From contig CALXJI010000001.1 of the NCBI GenBank assembly GCA_944388585.1, forward strand, positions 248,001-312,000: DNA of 64,000 nt, written 5' to 3'. Made by a program: the position numbers and the translations under genes. Origin of the DNA: an uncultured Clostridia bacterium. Its GTDB lineage: Bacteria > Bacillota > Clostridia > TANB77 > CAG-465. Below the pieces are notes generated by a model. It was given only the letters and a program-made list of their open reading frames with translations. It was not told the DNA's origin and ran no database searches. Positions 45,791-55,514 of the stretch are shown one piece after another (position 1 is the first letter of the stretch; each line of letters opens with the position of its first letter).

Positions 45791-46783
45791 CTACTTTATT
45801 TTCTTTATTTCTATTATTACATTTTTAGGTGTAACTTTTACTTGAACATCTTCCAAATACATAAAATAATTATTTAAGGATCTCATATTTTCCCTATCAA
45901 AGTCTATATTATCAATATTAATTAAAAAATACCATTTATTTTCATCTTCTTTAATACATAGCTTAATCTTACTATTTCCCTTTGAAGCAATCTGCTTAAT
46001 AGTATTACATACTATAAATATTACATCATTTAAAGGACCACAAATATAAGTTCCCCTTTTAATTTTTACTTCTATATTAAAATCTATGTTATTTGACTTT
46101 ATATATTCGTCAAGTATTAGATTTATAAGAGTAATAACATCTTCATATTGCATTATTGACTCATTTGAAATGTTAGTTGCATCTGACATAAGCTGTAAAA
46201 GCATATTAGCCTTTTGAAGTGCTTTATTGTTTTTTTGATATAAGCTTTCTAATACATCTTTTTTCTCTTCACTTCTAGTTATTTTCTCATCTTCTGCAAT
46301 CATTTTTATTACATCCAAACTTGCTCCTATAATAAGTAAATTAGATTGAACTTTATGAGATATACTGTCTACTAAGCTTGCAACAATATCTGATTTAAAA
46401 TTTTGAAACTTTACCTTTTCTTCTTGATATATTAAGTGCAAATATTTCATAAGCTCAAAATTTATGTCATCAATATCTGTAATATTTTGTATATCGAGCT
46501 CACTTCTTATAGTCTTACTATATCTTCTTATTTTATTACAAACTGCTATTATTATAATTTTATTGTTTTTTTCTCTAACTCTTCGCACTATATCAATATT
46601 ACAATCTATTAAAATAACAATCTTTAGCTTTTGTATATTTTTTAAGAGCTTATCCAATTCAATATATTCTTCTGTGTTAAAATTTTCATTTAATAATAAT
46701 TCTACTATTTCTTTTAATATATCAAGCTGTTCAGAAAAAATTGCTACTTTAGTATTTTTCTTTACATCATCATATATTATCAT
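45791..46783 (-). CDS. Degenerate histidine-kinase-like protein with pseudo-receiver
   Basis: A 330-residue cytoplasmic protein. The first 115 residues look like a receiver fold (IVILIDCNID in the Asp position, ILLNENFNTEEYIEL) but lack the complete acidic pocket. A long helix pair follows with an H-box-like segment, DSISHKVQSNLLIIG (H143). The C-terminal part resembles a GHKL domain with an N-box-like FIVCNTIKQIASKG, but the G1/G2 glycine motifs are missing. It could be a phosphotransferase like Spo0B or ChpT, or an inactive kinase scaffold. A SpoIIE- or Spo0-type role is a guess; no partner gene is adjacent. Confidence 0.6.
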   Translation of the reverse strand: MIIYDDVKKNTKVAIFSEQLDILKEIVELLLNENFNTEEYIELDKLLKNIQKLKIVILIDCNIDIVRRVREKNNKIIIIAVCNKIRRYSKTIRSELDIQNITDIDDINFELMKYLHLIYQEEKVKFQNFKSDIVASLVDSISHKVQSNLLIIGASLDVIKMIAEDEKITRSEEKKDVLESLYQKNNKALQKANMLLQLMSDATNISNESIMQYEDVITLINLILDEYIKSNNIDFNIEVKIKRGTYICGPLNDVIFIVCNTIKQIASKGNSKIKLCIKEDENKWYFLINIDNIDFDRENMRSLNNYFMYLEDVQVKVTPKNVIIEIKKIK

Positions 46784-46816
46784 ATACTTTACCTCTAAAT
46801 TGATTATATAATAAAT

Positions 46817-46859
46817 AAAAAAAATAATAAAGTATAATTTGAAATTTAATTATACTTTA
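46817..46859 (-). terminator. Terminator of the mini-dockerin gene
   Basis: A 12-bp stem (46828-46839 with 46848-46859) is followed on the minus strand by a T-rich tract of eight T and more. Confidence 0.75.
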
Positions 46860-46869
46860 TTTAGATAAA

Positions 46870-47075
46870 TTATATATTATTTTTATACATGTCGATAATT
46901 ATAGAAGCATCTAATGAATTTATCGCTCCATCATTATTCATATCTGCTATATTTAATTTATCATAAATTTTTAATGACTTTCTTTCCACATTAAACTTTG
47001 TATTTGCATATACATTTGAATTTGCAATGCAAATAAGAAAAAAAAACTAATCATAATTAATATTTTATTTTTCAT
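46870..47075 (-). pseudogene. Frameshifted secreted mini-dockerin protein
   Basis: An ATG at 47075, nine bases past AAGGAGA, opens a signal peptide (MKNKILIMISFFF...). The frame then passes a run of nine T and ends early at a TAA after 34 codons. One extra T, or loss of two, would join it to a frame encoding a signal-peptide end (IANSNVYA) and one dockerin unit, with DMNNDGAINSLDASIIID and a YKNNI ending, about 68 residues in all. The promoter (47099-47127), ribosome site and terminator are intact. The last unit is nearly identical to those of the large dockerin proteins at 37251-41461. It is broken, phase-variable, or a homopolymer sequencing error. Confidence 0.72.
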
Positions 47076-47098
47076 AACAATCTCCTTTTTATATGATA

Positions 47099-47127
47099 AT
47101 ATTACACCCTCAAATATAAAAAGTCAA
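47099..47127 (-). promoter_or_regulatory. Promoter of the mini-dockerin gene
   Basis: TTGACT (47122-47127), a 17-base spacer and TAATAT (47099-47104) on the minus strand lie just after the uppP terminator. Confidence 0.6.
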
Positions 47128-47159
47128 CAAAAAGACCCAAAACATAAAGTCTTGAGTCT
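47128..47159 (-). terminator. Terminator of the uppP operon
   Basis: An 8-bp stem (47133-47140 with 47152-47159, one wobble) is followed by a T run on the minus strand. Confidence 0.7.
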
Positions 47160-47166
47160 CTAAACA

Positions 47167-48021
47167 TTATATAATTCCCACAAAACCTGCTACTAATACT
47201 AATATACCTAATACTATTCTATATATACCAAATGATTTGAAATCGTTTTTCTTAATATAATTCATTAAGAATTTTATTGCAAGTATTGAAACTATAAATG
47301 CTGTTATCATACCAACTGCAAGTATTATATATTCATTTGCAGCAATTATTGCTCCACTCATAACAAATTTTAATAATTTATATAAACTTGCACCTACCAT
47401 AACTGGTATTGCTAAGAAAAATGTAAATTCAGCAGCTATGTTTCTTGATGTACCTATCAATATTGCACCAAGTATTGTAGCACCAGATCTTGAAGTTCCA
47501 GGTATTAATGCAAGTACTTGGAATACCCCAATTATTAGTGCAGTTTTAAAAGTTATCTCTTTTAGAGAATTGATTTTTGATTCTTTTCCTTTATTTTTAT
47601 TTTCAACTATTATAAATAATATACCATAAATAATAAGCATTAAAGCAACAGTCAAAGGATTATATAAATATTGATCTAATAAATCATCAAATAATAATCC
47701 TATTATACCTGCAGGAACACAAGCAACTAAAACTTTTCCCCATAAAATCCATGTGTCCTTATTAGATACTATTTTATTTTTTCCATCTATTTTTTTAAGT
47801 TCAAATGGAAATAACTTTTTAAAATATAACACAACTACTGCAAGTATCGCTCCAAGTTGTATTACAACCAAGAAAAATTCTTTAAATTCTTCTGATATAT
47901 TCATTTTTATAAATGCATCCACCAATATCATATGTCCTGTACTACTTATTGGTAGCCATTCAGTTATTCCTTCTACAATTCCTAAAAATATTACTTTAAG
48001 TATTTCTATAAACTCTATCAT
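47167..48021 (-). CDS. uppP: Undecaprenyl-diphosphatase
   Basis: A 284-residue polytopic membrane protein (about eight helices) of the BacA/UppP family. It recycles undecaprenyl diphosphate to the monophosphate lipid carrier for wall synthesis and gives some bacitracin resistance. Motif 1 is [14 protein letters not shown] (17-30) and motif 2 is [11 protein letters not shown] (about 173-183). It is the last gene of a three-gene run with the 351- and 326-residue surface proteins. Confidence 0.96.
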   Translation of the reverse strand: MIEFIEILKVIFLGIVEGITEWLPISSTGHMILVDAFIKMNISEEFKEFFLVVIQLGAILAVVVLYFKKLFPFELKKIDGKNKIVSNKDTWILWGKVLVACVPAGIIGLLFDDLLDQYLYNPLTVALMLIIYGILFIIVENKNKGKESKINSLKEITFKTALIIGVFQVLALIPGTSRSGATILGAILIGTSRNIAAEFTFFLAIPVMVGASLYKLLKFVMSGAIIAANEYIILAVGMITAFIVSILAIKFLMNYIKKNDFKSFGIYRIVLGILVLVAGFVGII

Positions 48022-48032
48022 TTCTTTCTCCT

Positions 48033-49088
48033 TTAATTATCTAGTAACGGTGTTGTTATAATTTTATTATTTGTTGTTCTTAAATATACTGTATCTCCTT
48101 TAATTGCTTCAAAAGTTACATATTTTGATAGTTTAGCTACTCTTTTATATGGATTTTCCCCAGTTAAATTTAATATATATGTAGGATAAACTAAATATAC
48201 ATCATTATATTCATTATATGATGTTACAACATCTGTATCACTTAAATATATAGTGTCTACAAGTCTTGATCCACTTACGACATATACTCTATCATATGTT
48301 TCTGTATCTAGATAATAGAAAGTCTCATAATCATCTTCATCCTCAAGCCTTGAATCTATTCCTATAAGTTCTACATCTGCATATCCAAATAAGTAATTTA
48401 CAGAAGCACCAGATGTATATACTCCTCCATCTGTATCTTCATAATATAATCTATCTATATGTTGCATCATTCTTATTTTATTTAAAATTACACCAGATCT
48501 AACTCTTGACATAGAATTAAAAAGGTCTATTTTATATACAATGTTGTTTGTTGATACGCCACTCTTTGTCTCTACATTTATATAAATTATATTAATAAGT
48601 GGAGACATTGTTATATCTTTTATTCTTGAGAAATTAGTGACATTAAAATCATTATAATCTGTTGTTCTTTGAGTTGCAATCTCAAATGTTCTTAATGTCA
48701 AAGTAGTATATGATCCACTTGTATCTTCAATAAAATACATTATTAAGTTTTTGTCGTATAACATATAATAATAACATATAGGATCGTCTTCTTTTATTGT
48801 ACAATATTCACTTTTATCATCTATATTATTTATATGTATTACTCCATCTTCTAAATATGCATAATATTTATTATTATATGAAAACTGTAATTGTGTAGCA
48901 TTTTCTGGTATAGATATTAAATCTGTACTTTTTATTTCTGATTGACTACTAGTTCTATATGTTTGAACTTCTAAATAACTTGACTGTGTAACCTTATATA
49001 AAAAGTTTTCAACAACATTTAAAACACCAACAGTAATAAAAGTTCCCACAACTATGCATACAAATAGTCTTAGCAAAATTTTTTTCAT
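48033..49088 (-). CDS. Hypothetical membrane-anchored, beta-rich extracellular protein
   Basis: A 351-residue protein with one N-terminal membrane helix (about 7-27) and an extracellular region made mostly of probable beta strands with repeated Tyr/Asp/Ser-rich turns (e.g. [41 protein letters not shown]). This pattern could be a small propeller or a repeat sandwich. I do not recognise a family. It lies between the phosphodiester glycosidase and uppP genes (31- and 11-base gaps), so it probably belongs to the same envelope function. Confidence 0.72.
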   Translation of the reverse strand: MKKILLRLFVCIVVGTFITVGVLNVVENFLYKVTQSSYLEVQTYRTSSQSEIKSTDLISIPENATQLQFSYNNKYYAYLEDGVIHINNIDDKSEYCTIKEDDPICYYYMLYDKNLIMYFIEDTSGSYTTLTLRTFEIATQRTTDYNDFNVTNFSRIKDITMSPLINIIYINVETKSGVSTNNIVYKIDLFNSMSRVRSGVILNKIRMMQHIDRLYYEDTDGGVYTSGASVNYLFGYADVELIGIDSRLEDEDDYETFYYLDTETYDRVYVVSGSRLVDTIYLSDTDVVTSYNEYNDVYLVYPTYILNLTGENPYKRVAKLSKYVTFEAIKGDTVYLRTTNNKIITTPLLDN

Positions 49089-49119
49089 AATTATTATTCT
49101 CCTCTTTTCATATGTATAA

Positions 49120-50100
49120 TTAGTTAACTATAAATGCAGTTGGAACATAACGCTCACCTAATATATCACTAGGCTTATTCACAAGTTTAGAATCAAATAC
49201 CATTGTTGAAGATGCTCCACCATCAAGATTAAATGCATTGTATGCATCATAATTTAATAATATATCTTGTGCATGTTTTAAAGTAGCACCGACACTATCT
49301 GTTTGTCTTCCATCTATTACTAAGAATAAAACTGTACCATCTTGCCTTTGAGCAATGCAAGTACGTGGCTGTATTCCCCAACCACCGCCACCACTTATTC
49401 TAGGCTCACCATTTACAATAAGTACTGGTCCAAAAGAAACTGCACATCTTAAATTTAATTGATCAATTGATGCTTTATTTATAGAATCTGAAACGTATAA
49501 AACATTATCTTGAGTAAAGCCACACATACTAAAATAATCATATGGATTTACATCTGAATAATATTCGCCATTTGTTATAAGAAGTCCTGTAGGCTCTCCA
49601 CCATTTCCAGCAGCATCGTCTGCCATACCGCCAGCATTTATTCCTGCTATTGCTCCATAATCCTCTACAATTTGTGAAGTTGTAGATCCAACTGTTCCTA
49701 CATCTTTTGCAGTAACAAGATCAACTCTTGATGGATCATCTATAATCATCAAATACGCTTTAAAAGTATCTGTACTTACATCTACAATTTCTATTCCTTC
49801 AGTAGATCCTTTATCCTTACCATCAGATTCTGTAGTATCTACTTTTTGTAAATCTTGTTCCTGATTATTTGAAGTAATTCTATTTGAAGCTAATATTTCA
49901 TCTATTTTTTCTTGACTTAAAAACCAAGTTGCAAAATACTGATGACTCATAGTAGTCATAGATGTAGTTACAATCATATCTCTAGTAGTAGTAAAAAACT
50001 CAGTATAGTATATTAAATATATACCCAATCCTAGAATGTATACTAATTCAAAAAGTATAACACCTAACGCTTTCCCAAGTCTTTTAAAAAACTTTTTCAT
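49120..50100 (-). CDS. Phosphodiester glycosidase family (NAGPA-like) membrane protein
   Basis: A 326-residue protein with an N-terminal membrane helix (about 12-33) and an extracellular NAGPA/DUF2233 domain. Conserved segments are AGINAGGMADD, GPVLIVNGEP, GWGIQPRTCIAQRQDGTVLFLVIDGRQ and FNLDGGASSTM. In the family these surround the active site that cleaves sugar-1-phosphodiesters. Likely substrates are wall teichoic-acid or capsule-type phosphodiester-linked sugars. It leads the operon with the 351-residue protein and uppP. Confidence 0.88.
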   Translation of the reverse strand: MKKFFKRLGKALGVILFELVYILGLGIYLIYYTEFFTTTRDMIVTTSMTTMSHQYFATWFLSQEKIDEILASNRITSNNQEQDLQKVDTTESDGKDKGSTEGIEIVDVSTDTFKAYLMIIDDPSRVDLVTAKDVGTVGSTTSQIVEDYGAIAGINAGGMADDAAGNGGEPTGLLITNGEYYSDVNPYDYFSMCGFTQDNVLYVSDSINKASIDQLNLRCAVSFGPVLIVNGEPRISGGGGWGIQPRTCIAQRQDGTVLFLVIDGRQTDSVGATLKHAQDILLNYDAYNAFNLDGGASSTMVFDSKLVNKPSDILGERYVPTAFIVN

Positions 50101-50223
50101 TTTATTCCCCCATTTTATGTTATATAAATAACTTTACTTTTTTTATTGTATCAGATTATATATTTTTTTTCAACATATATTTTCTTTTTTCACTAAATAT
50201 TCACACGCATTAATATCAAAGTA

Positions 50224-50265
50224 AATAATAGCAGTAAATTTTACATAACATTTACTGCTATTATT
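50224..50265 (-). terminator. Hairpin after the PBP1A gene
   Basis: A 15-bp stem (50224-50238 with 50251-50265) follows the PBP1A stop on the minus strand; the T tail is short. Confidence 0.6.
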
Positions 50266-50271
50266 TTCATT

Positions 50272-52668
50272 TTACTGTGCAACTCCATTTCTATATATTA
50301 TAATATTTCCTCCACCGCTACATGTTGTACATGTTTCTGTTGGTTTCATATATACCCAATCTGAAGGATATACTCCTTGAGATGGTGTATATGGTCTTGT
50401 TATTACAGATTTTCTTGTAGTACTTCTACAAGAACTTGATGCAAGCTTTCCAGATGCATTACAAACATTTGCAAATTCATGTACTGTACATGTTTCTGTT
50501 GGTATTGAATCAACAGCAACTAAATCTCTTGTTACTCTCGAACCTCTAGGATCTGCTTTACATGCATCTGTAGGTACTTTTCCAGAATCTCTACATAATT
50601 CTACAGTTGTAACAGAAGATGGTTGTGTAAATGTTGCTGCAGGTTTATCTGCACAAATAGCATTCATTACAGTGTTAAATAATCTAGTAGATGGATATGG
50701 AGATCCCCTACCTATAGTTTTATTTTGATCATAACCAGTCCAACAAGCTATAGTATAGTATGGTGTAAATCCACAAAACCATTTATCATAATCATCATCT
50801 GTATTTCCTGTTTTACCAGCACATTCTATAGTTCCGTTTTTAATGCTTACAGCACCATATGCTGTTCCACCAGGAGTTCCAACAACACTAGATAAGCAAC
50901 TAGCTAACATATATGCTGTTGAATCTTTCATTACTTGTTTTGGCTCTACTTTTGTATTATCTAAAATAACTTCTCCATTTCTATCTACAACTGTTGTATA
51001 TAATTTTGGATCTATATGATACCCTTGATTTGCAATAGTTGCATAAGCATTAGCAACTTCTAATACTGTAAATCCTCTTGTTACACCACCTAGCGCTAAA
51101 GATGCAGGATTTTTATCTGCCTCTACAAGTGATGTTAAGCCACAATTATATGCAAAATTCCAAGCAAAGTCTTCATCATTAACAGCTAAATTTGCTCTTA
51201 CTGCAGGAATATTATCTGAATTCATTATTGCCTCTCTTACTGTAACATATCCATAAAAATATCCATACCAGTTTACAGGAGTCCAATTTCCCATTGTAAG
51301 TTGTGTATCATCTACACCAGCACCAGGAGATAATACTCCTTTTTCAAATGCTGGACCATATGCTCCAAATGGTTTCATACAAGATCCTGGCTGTCTATGA
51401 GTCTGAGTAGCTCTATTTAATGTTAACACACCGTCTTTTTCACCAGCTCCCCCAATAAGTCCTCTAACCTCACCAGTAGTATGATCTATTACGACCATAG
51501 CTCCTTGCATGAAATCGCCATCCCAATCAGTATAGAATATGTTTGGATTATCGAAGGCAGAATCTATGGCAGCTTGTACTGACTGATCTTGAGTAGTATT
51601 TATTTTGTATCCATCAGTATAAATCATCTTTATAGCTATACCTCTTGACACATTTTTCTGATCCATTAAATCAGCTATAACAGCTTCTACAACAGCATCA
51701 ACAAAATATGTTTGATCTCCACCAATAGATTGATCATTTGCTTGGAATACTAACTCATATGCCTTTGCATCGTCATGTTCTTGTTGAGATATCATTCCAA
51801 GTTCTAACATTTTATCTAAAACAATATCTTTTCTTTCTAATAGTTTTTGTTTTGCTTCTTCACTTTTATATGCATTTGTAACTTCTGGAGATTGAATCAT
51901 TGCAGCTATAGCAGCTGACTCAGCTAAATTTAAATCTGTTACAGACTTACCAAAGAAGTGATTTGAAGCAACTTCTATGCCATAACTACCATCTCCATAA
52001 TAGATAGTATTTACATATGACTCAAATATTTTTTCTTTAGACAATTTTGTTTCAAGAGTAATAGCTCTATACCATTCTCTTATCTTTCTTTGCCATGCAA
52101 ATTCATCATCATCTGTAATATTTTTAACTAACTGTTGAGTTATTGTACTTCCACCAAAAGAAGAATTTCCACCATTAGCAATATATGTAACAATAGCTCC
52201 TAAAGTTCTTTTAATATCTATACCATGATGTGATAAAAATCTTTCATCTTCTATTGCAACTATTGCATTTACTGTATTTTTAGGTATATCTTCATAATTT
52301 ACTATTATTCTATTTTCTCGATCATATAAAGATGTTATTTCATTTCCATCCTTATCATATAAAAATGTAGCTTGTGGTAAAAGCTCTAAGTCTTCTAGGC
52401 TTATGCTCTCAGTGTCATCTACTATACCTGAAATAACACCTAAAACTACACCAGCACCTATTATACATAGTGCAATGCCTACAAAAAGACAAACTCTAAA
52501 TATTTTCCACCCAAGTTTTTTATTCTTCTTTTTCTTAGGATCTTTAGAATTATTACTTGCACTTGTTGAAGCACTTCTTGATGAAGTCTTTTTTATGGTG
52601 CTTGGTTTATTATTCTTTTGTGAATTTGCCCTTAATCTAACATTTAAAGGTTTATTATTATTATCCAT
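50272..52668 (-). CDS. Class A penicillin-binding protein 1A
   Basis: A 798-residue bifunctional peptidoglycan synthase. A basic cytoplasmic tail and one membrane helix (about 58-80) precede the GT51 glycosyltransferase domain, with catalytic E140 in AIEDERFLSHHG and GGSTITQQLVKN. The transpeptidase domain follows, with the Ser in QPGSCMKPFG (SxxK), SDN in MNSDNIPAV and KTG in AGKTGNTDD. The last 100 residues are Cys- and Ser/Thr-rich, an unusual tail. It is preceded by an orphan MazF gene 25 bases upstream. Confidence 0.95.
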   Translation of the reverse strand: MDNNNKPLNVRLRANSQKNNKPSTIKKTSSRSASTSASNNSKDPKKKKNKKLGWKIFRVCLFVGIALCIIGAGVVLGVISGIVDDTESISLEDLELLPQATFLYDKDGNEITSLYDRENRIIVNYEDIPKNTVNAIVAIEDERFLSHHGIDIKRTLGAIVTYIANGGNSSFGGSTITQQLVKNITDDDEFAWQRKIREWYRAITLETKLSKEKIFESYVNTIYYGDGSYGIEVASNHFFGKSVTDLNLAESAAIAAMIQSPEVTNAYKSEEAKQKLLERKDIVLDKMLELGMISQQEHDDAKAYELVFQANDQSIGGDQTYFVDAVVEAVIADLMDQKNVSRGIAIKMIYTDGYKINTTQDQSVQAAIDSAFDNPNIFYTDWDGDFMQGAMVVIDHTTGEVRGLIGGAGEKDGVLTLNRATQTHRQPGSCMKPFGAYGPAFEKGVLSPGAGVDDTQLTMGNWTPVNWYGYFYGYVTVREAIMNSDNIPAVRANLAVNDEDFAWNFAYNCGLTSLVEADKNPASLALGGVTRGFTVLEVANAYATIANQGYHIDPKLYTTVVDRNGEVILDNTKVEPKQVMKDSTAYMLASCLSSVVGTPGGTAYGAVSIKNGTIECAGKTGNTDDDYDKWFCGFTPYYTIACWTGYDQNKTIGRGSPYPSTRLFNTVMNAICADKPAATFTQPSSVTTVELCRDSGKVPTDACKADPRGSRVTRDLVAVDSIPTETCTVHEFANVCNASGKLASSSCRSTTRKSVITRPYTPSQGVYPSDWVYMKPTETCTTCSGGGNIIIYRNGVAQ

Positions 52669-52693
52669 TTTTTCCTCCTAATATATTCTATTG

Positions 52694-53050
52694 TTAAAAT
52701 ATATCTATTCCTCTTATGTTTAAATTTTTCTTTATCGCTTCTTTCACTTTTTCAAGATCTAGAGAAGAAATACTAGTAATTTTATTTATTAGTCTTCTTT
52801 TATCCAAAGTTCTTATTTGCTCGATTAGAGCTATTGATTTTTTCTCCAAACCTTTAGTATTTTCTAAAACTACATGTATAGGTAAATCATTTTTGGTTAA
52901 ACTAGAGGTAATAGGTACTATAACAACAGTTGGACTAAATTTATTTCCTTTATTGTTTTGAACAACTAATACAGGTCTTATACCATCTTGTTCACTTCCA
53001 ATAGTAGGATTTAAATTAGCATAAAATATGTCACCTAATTTTATTTTCAA
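52694..53050 (-). CDS. MazF/PemK-family endoribonuclease toxin (no antitoxin seen)
   Basis: A 118-residue protein of the MazF/EndoA fold: GDIFYANLNPTIGSEQDG, the catalytic Arg in IRPVLVVQN and the Thr in PITSS. The family cleaves single-stranded mRNA. I chose a TTG start at 53050, nine bases past GGAGG, giving the usual family length; the longer GTG frame at 53077 is unlikely. No MazE/ribbon-helix-helix antitoxin lies beside it; the upstream gene is a membrane protein. It may be a chromosomal EndoA whose antitoxin is elsewhere. Confidence 0.85.
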   Translation of the reverse strand: MKIKLGDIFYANLNPTIGSEQDGIRPVLVVQNNKGNKFSPTVVIVPITSSLTKNDLPIHVVLENTKGLEKKSIALIEQIRTLDKRRLINKITSISSLDLEKVKEAIKKNLNIRGIDIF

Positions 53051-53107
53051 ATATACTTTACCTCCTTTATTATACACTATTTAACAATTTTAGTAAATAG
53101 TTTTATG

Positions 53108-53755
53108 TTATTTTTTGACTATGAAACTTTCAAATACTATTAAATACTGTTCCTTTCCATCTAAATTATATATTTTAATTTGATTGATTTTATCTTCATT
53201 TTTCGACATTTCTACATCAATATCTTTAATATTTGAGACAACCTCATTATCAGTATGAATTTTATATACAACATTTCCATCATTTTCTATCTTTTTTATA
53301 TTTCCTGATATTGAATTATTTCTTATACTATTTATAATGTTTATAACTGTAGAAAAAGACATAAAATTAGAATTTCCATAATCTGACATCTTTTCAATTG
53401 CATATTTATAATCTATATTTTCCTTTGATATATTTATTTGATTATTTGTTATATTGATATTTAATATGTCATCTATGATATATGTGTATTCATTTTGTAA
53501 AATATTTGTGATTTCTTTAACTTTATATGTATTAGTATTTTTATTGCTGTTTATTGTAATAGTATATTGCGCCTCATATTCTTCTACGTTAAAGAGATTT
53601 TCTTTATTAGATATACTCTCACTTTTTATTCCATTTTCTATACATATGTTATAAAAAGAATACATAATTATTACTACAGATATTAGTATAGAACACACCA
53701 TTATTATTTTTACTTTAGTATCAAAATTAAAAGCAAATATTTTAATTTTTTTCAT
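53108..53755 (-). CDS. Hypothetical single-pass membrane protein
   Basis: A 215-residue protein with one N-terminal membrane helix (about 17-38) and an Asn/Ile/Ser-rich extracellular part that may be a beta-rich, LolA-like fold (YEAQYTITINSNKNTNTYKV, VVYKIHTDNEVVSNIKDID). I do not recognise a family. It is upstream of MazF and PBP1A on the same strand (57-base gap), so it may share their operon. Confidence 0.7.
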   Translation of the reverse strand: MKKIKIFAFNFDTKVKIIMVCSILISVVIIMYSFYNICIENGIKSESISNKENLFNVEEYEAQYTITINSNKNTNTYKVKEITNILQNEYTYIIDDILNINITNNQINISKENIDYKYAIEKMSDYGNSNFMSFSTVINIINSIRNNSISGNIKKIENDGNVVYKIHTDNEVVSNIKDIDVEMSKNEDKINQIKIYNLDGKEQYLIVFESFIVKK

Positions 53756-53798
53756 TACATCTCCTCTTTTAATAAATTATATTAAAAAAGCAAAAAAA

Positions 53799-53830
53799 AA
53801 TAACTAATGCAAAAATTTGCATTAATTATT
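53799..53830 (-). terminator. Terminator of the beta-CASP hydrolase gene
   Basis: A 15-bp stem (53799-53813 with 53816-53830, one mismatch) with an A-rich flank that is T-rich on the minus strand. Confidence 0.75.
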
Positions 53831-53835
53831 TTTAT

Positions 53836-55452
53836 TTATTCTTGTTCGTTGACAGAATCTATTGCACTTTGTACATCTTTAAGTTTTAAGACTATGTTTT
53901 GTAAATATTCGTCTGTTACACTACTTTTTAAGTTTCTCTTTACATTGTTAGTCATTCCATCAATTTCTTCTTTTAATGATGCCATAAGCTCTAATATGTT
54001 AAATCTCGTAGCTTTATATGAATTCTTTCTATCAGCAATTAGTGTTCCATTTATATCATAGCATTCTTCATATGATGGGATTACACAATTTATCCTAAAT
54101 CCTTGCTCTATATACTCTTTTAAAACAGTTTGCGCTTCTACTTCACCATGAACTATAAATATCTGATTAGGTTTATTTTTCATTGCTCCTATCCAATTTA
54201 AAAGTCCATCTCTGTCCGCATGACCAGAAAAAGCATCTAAATACTTTATTTCAGCTACTACTGCTATTTCTTCGCCAAAAATCTTTACTAATTTTTCACC
54301 ATTTAATATTTTTCTACCTAAAGTACCTTCTGCTTGATATCCAACAAACAAAACTGTACATTCAGGTCTATATAAATTATGTTTTAAATGATGCTTTATC
54401 CTACCAACCTCACACATTCCACTTGCAGATATTATTATTTTTGGAGTCATATCATCATTTAAAGCTTGTGATTCTTCAGATGTTTCTACAAAATGTAAAT
54501 TATCAAAAGTTAAAGGATTATCTCCTCTTTTTAAATATTCAATTGTCTCTTGATCATAATACTCAAATTGAGATGCAAATATCTTTGTTGCATTAACTGC
54601 TAAAGGACTATCAACATATACTGGGATTGTAGCTAAAAATTCCTTTTGTGGATGGTGTGCTAATGCTTTATTAATTTCATATAATACCTCTTGTGTTCTT
54701 TCAACAGCAAAAGAAGGTATAACTACATTTCCTCCTCTTTTTATAGTATCAATTACTATATTTATAAACTTATCTGATTGATCTTCCATACTGCTATGTA
54801 GTCTATCTCCATAAGTAGATTCTGTAACAAGTATATCCGCTCCATCAATTGTTACTGGATCATTTATTATTGGTAAATTAGTATTACCTAAATCTCCTGT
54901 AAATACTAATTTTTTCTCTTCACCATTTTCAGTAAGATATAATTCAACTATGGCAGATCCTAACATATGTCCTGCATCTTTTAATACAAACGATATATTA
55001 TCATTTATTTTTATTTTATTGTTATAGTCAATTCCTGTAATTATATCTATACAATCTATTGCATCTTGCTCAGTATAAATTGGATCATTTGGTTTTTTAC
55101 CAGCACGCATTCTTTTTCTATTTACCCACTCAATTTCTTTTTCTTGAATATGTCCACTATCTGGTAGCATAATTTTACAAAGATCTCTCGTTGCATTAGT
55201 ACAATATACTGTATTTCTAAATCCATCTTTATATAATTTAGGTATTCTTCCACTGTGATCTATATGTGCATGCGTAAGAATTACAAATTCAATTTCATTT
55301 AAATCAAAAGGAAAATCTTCATAATTTAACATTTGATTTGTCAAATTTCCTTGAAAAAGACCACAATCAATTAAAAATTTATGTCCTTCTACTTCTACTA
55401 AATGACAAGAACCAGTTACCTCTTTTGCAGCTCCATAAAATGTTATGTTCAT
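53836..55452 (-). CDS. Metallo-beta-lactamase-fold beta-CASP RNA hydrolase
   Basis: A 538-residue protein of the beta-CASP family. The Zn motif HAHIDH (H61, H63, D65, H66) lies in LTHAHIDHSGRIP. DSGHIQEKE, FTGDLG, ESTYGDRLH and IISASGMCEVGRI are family landmarks, and the RMMBL motif includes FSGHADRDGL. Members resemble archaeal and eukaryotic CPSF-type nucleases and act on RNA ends. It is the last gene of the rpoZ-priA run. The true RNA target is not known. Confidence 0.9.
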   Translation of the reverse strand: MNITFYGAAKEVTGSCHLVEVEGHKFLIDCGLFQGNLTNQMLNYEDFPFDLNEIEFVILTHAHIDHSGRIPKLYKDGFRNTVYCTNATRDLCKIMLPDSGHIQEKEIEWVNRKRMRAGKKPNDPIYTEQDAIDCIDIITGIDYNNKIKINDNISFVLKDAGHMLGSAIVELYLTENGEEKKLVFTGDLGNTNLPIINDPVTIDGADILVTESTYGDRLHSSMEDQSDKFINIVIDTIKRGGNVVIPSFAVERTQEVLYEINKALAHHPQKEFLATIPVYVDSPLAVNATKIFASQFEYYDQETIEYLKRGDNPLTFDNLHFVETSEESQALNDDMTPKIIISASGMCEVGRIKHHLKHNLYRPECTVLFVGYQAEGTLGRKILNGEKLVKIFGEEIAVVAEIKYLDAFSGHADRDGLLNWIGAMKNKPNQIFIVHGEVEAQTVLKEYIEQGFRINCVIPSYEECYDINGTLIADRKNSYKATRFNILELMASLKEEIDGMTNNVKRNLKSSVTDEYLQNIVLKLKDVQSAIDSVNEQE

Positions 55453-55514
55453 ATTATCTCCAACCTCTCATAATATTACTTATATTATAAAAAATAACTT
55501 TTTTCAATATATTA

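Noticed and set aside
52600..53160. An antitoxin gene for MazF in a short ORF nearby.
   Set aside because: No frame resembling MazE, AbrB or ribbon-helix-helix proteins is visible between 52600 and 53160.
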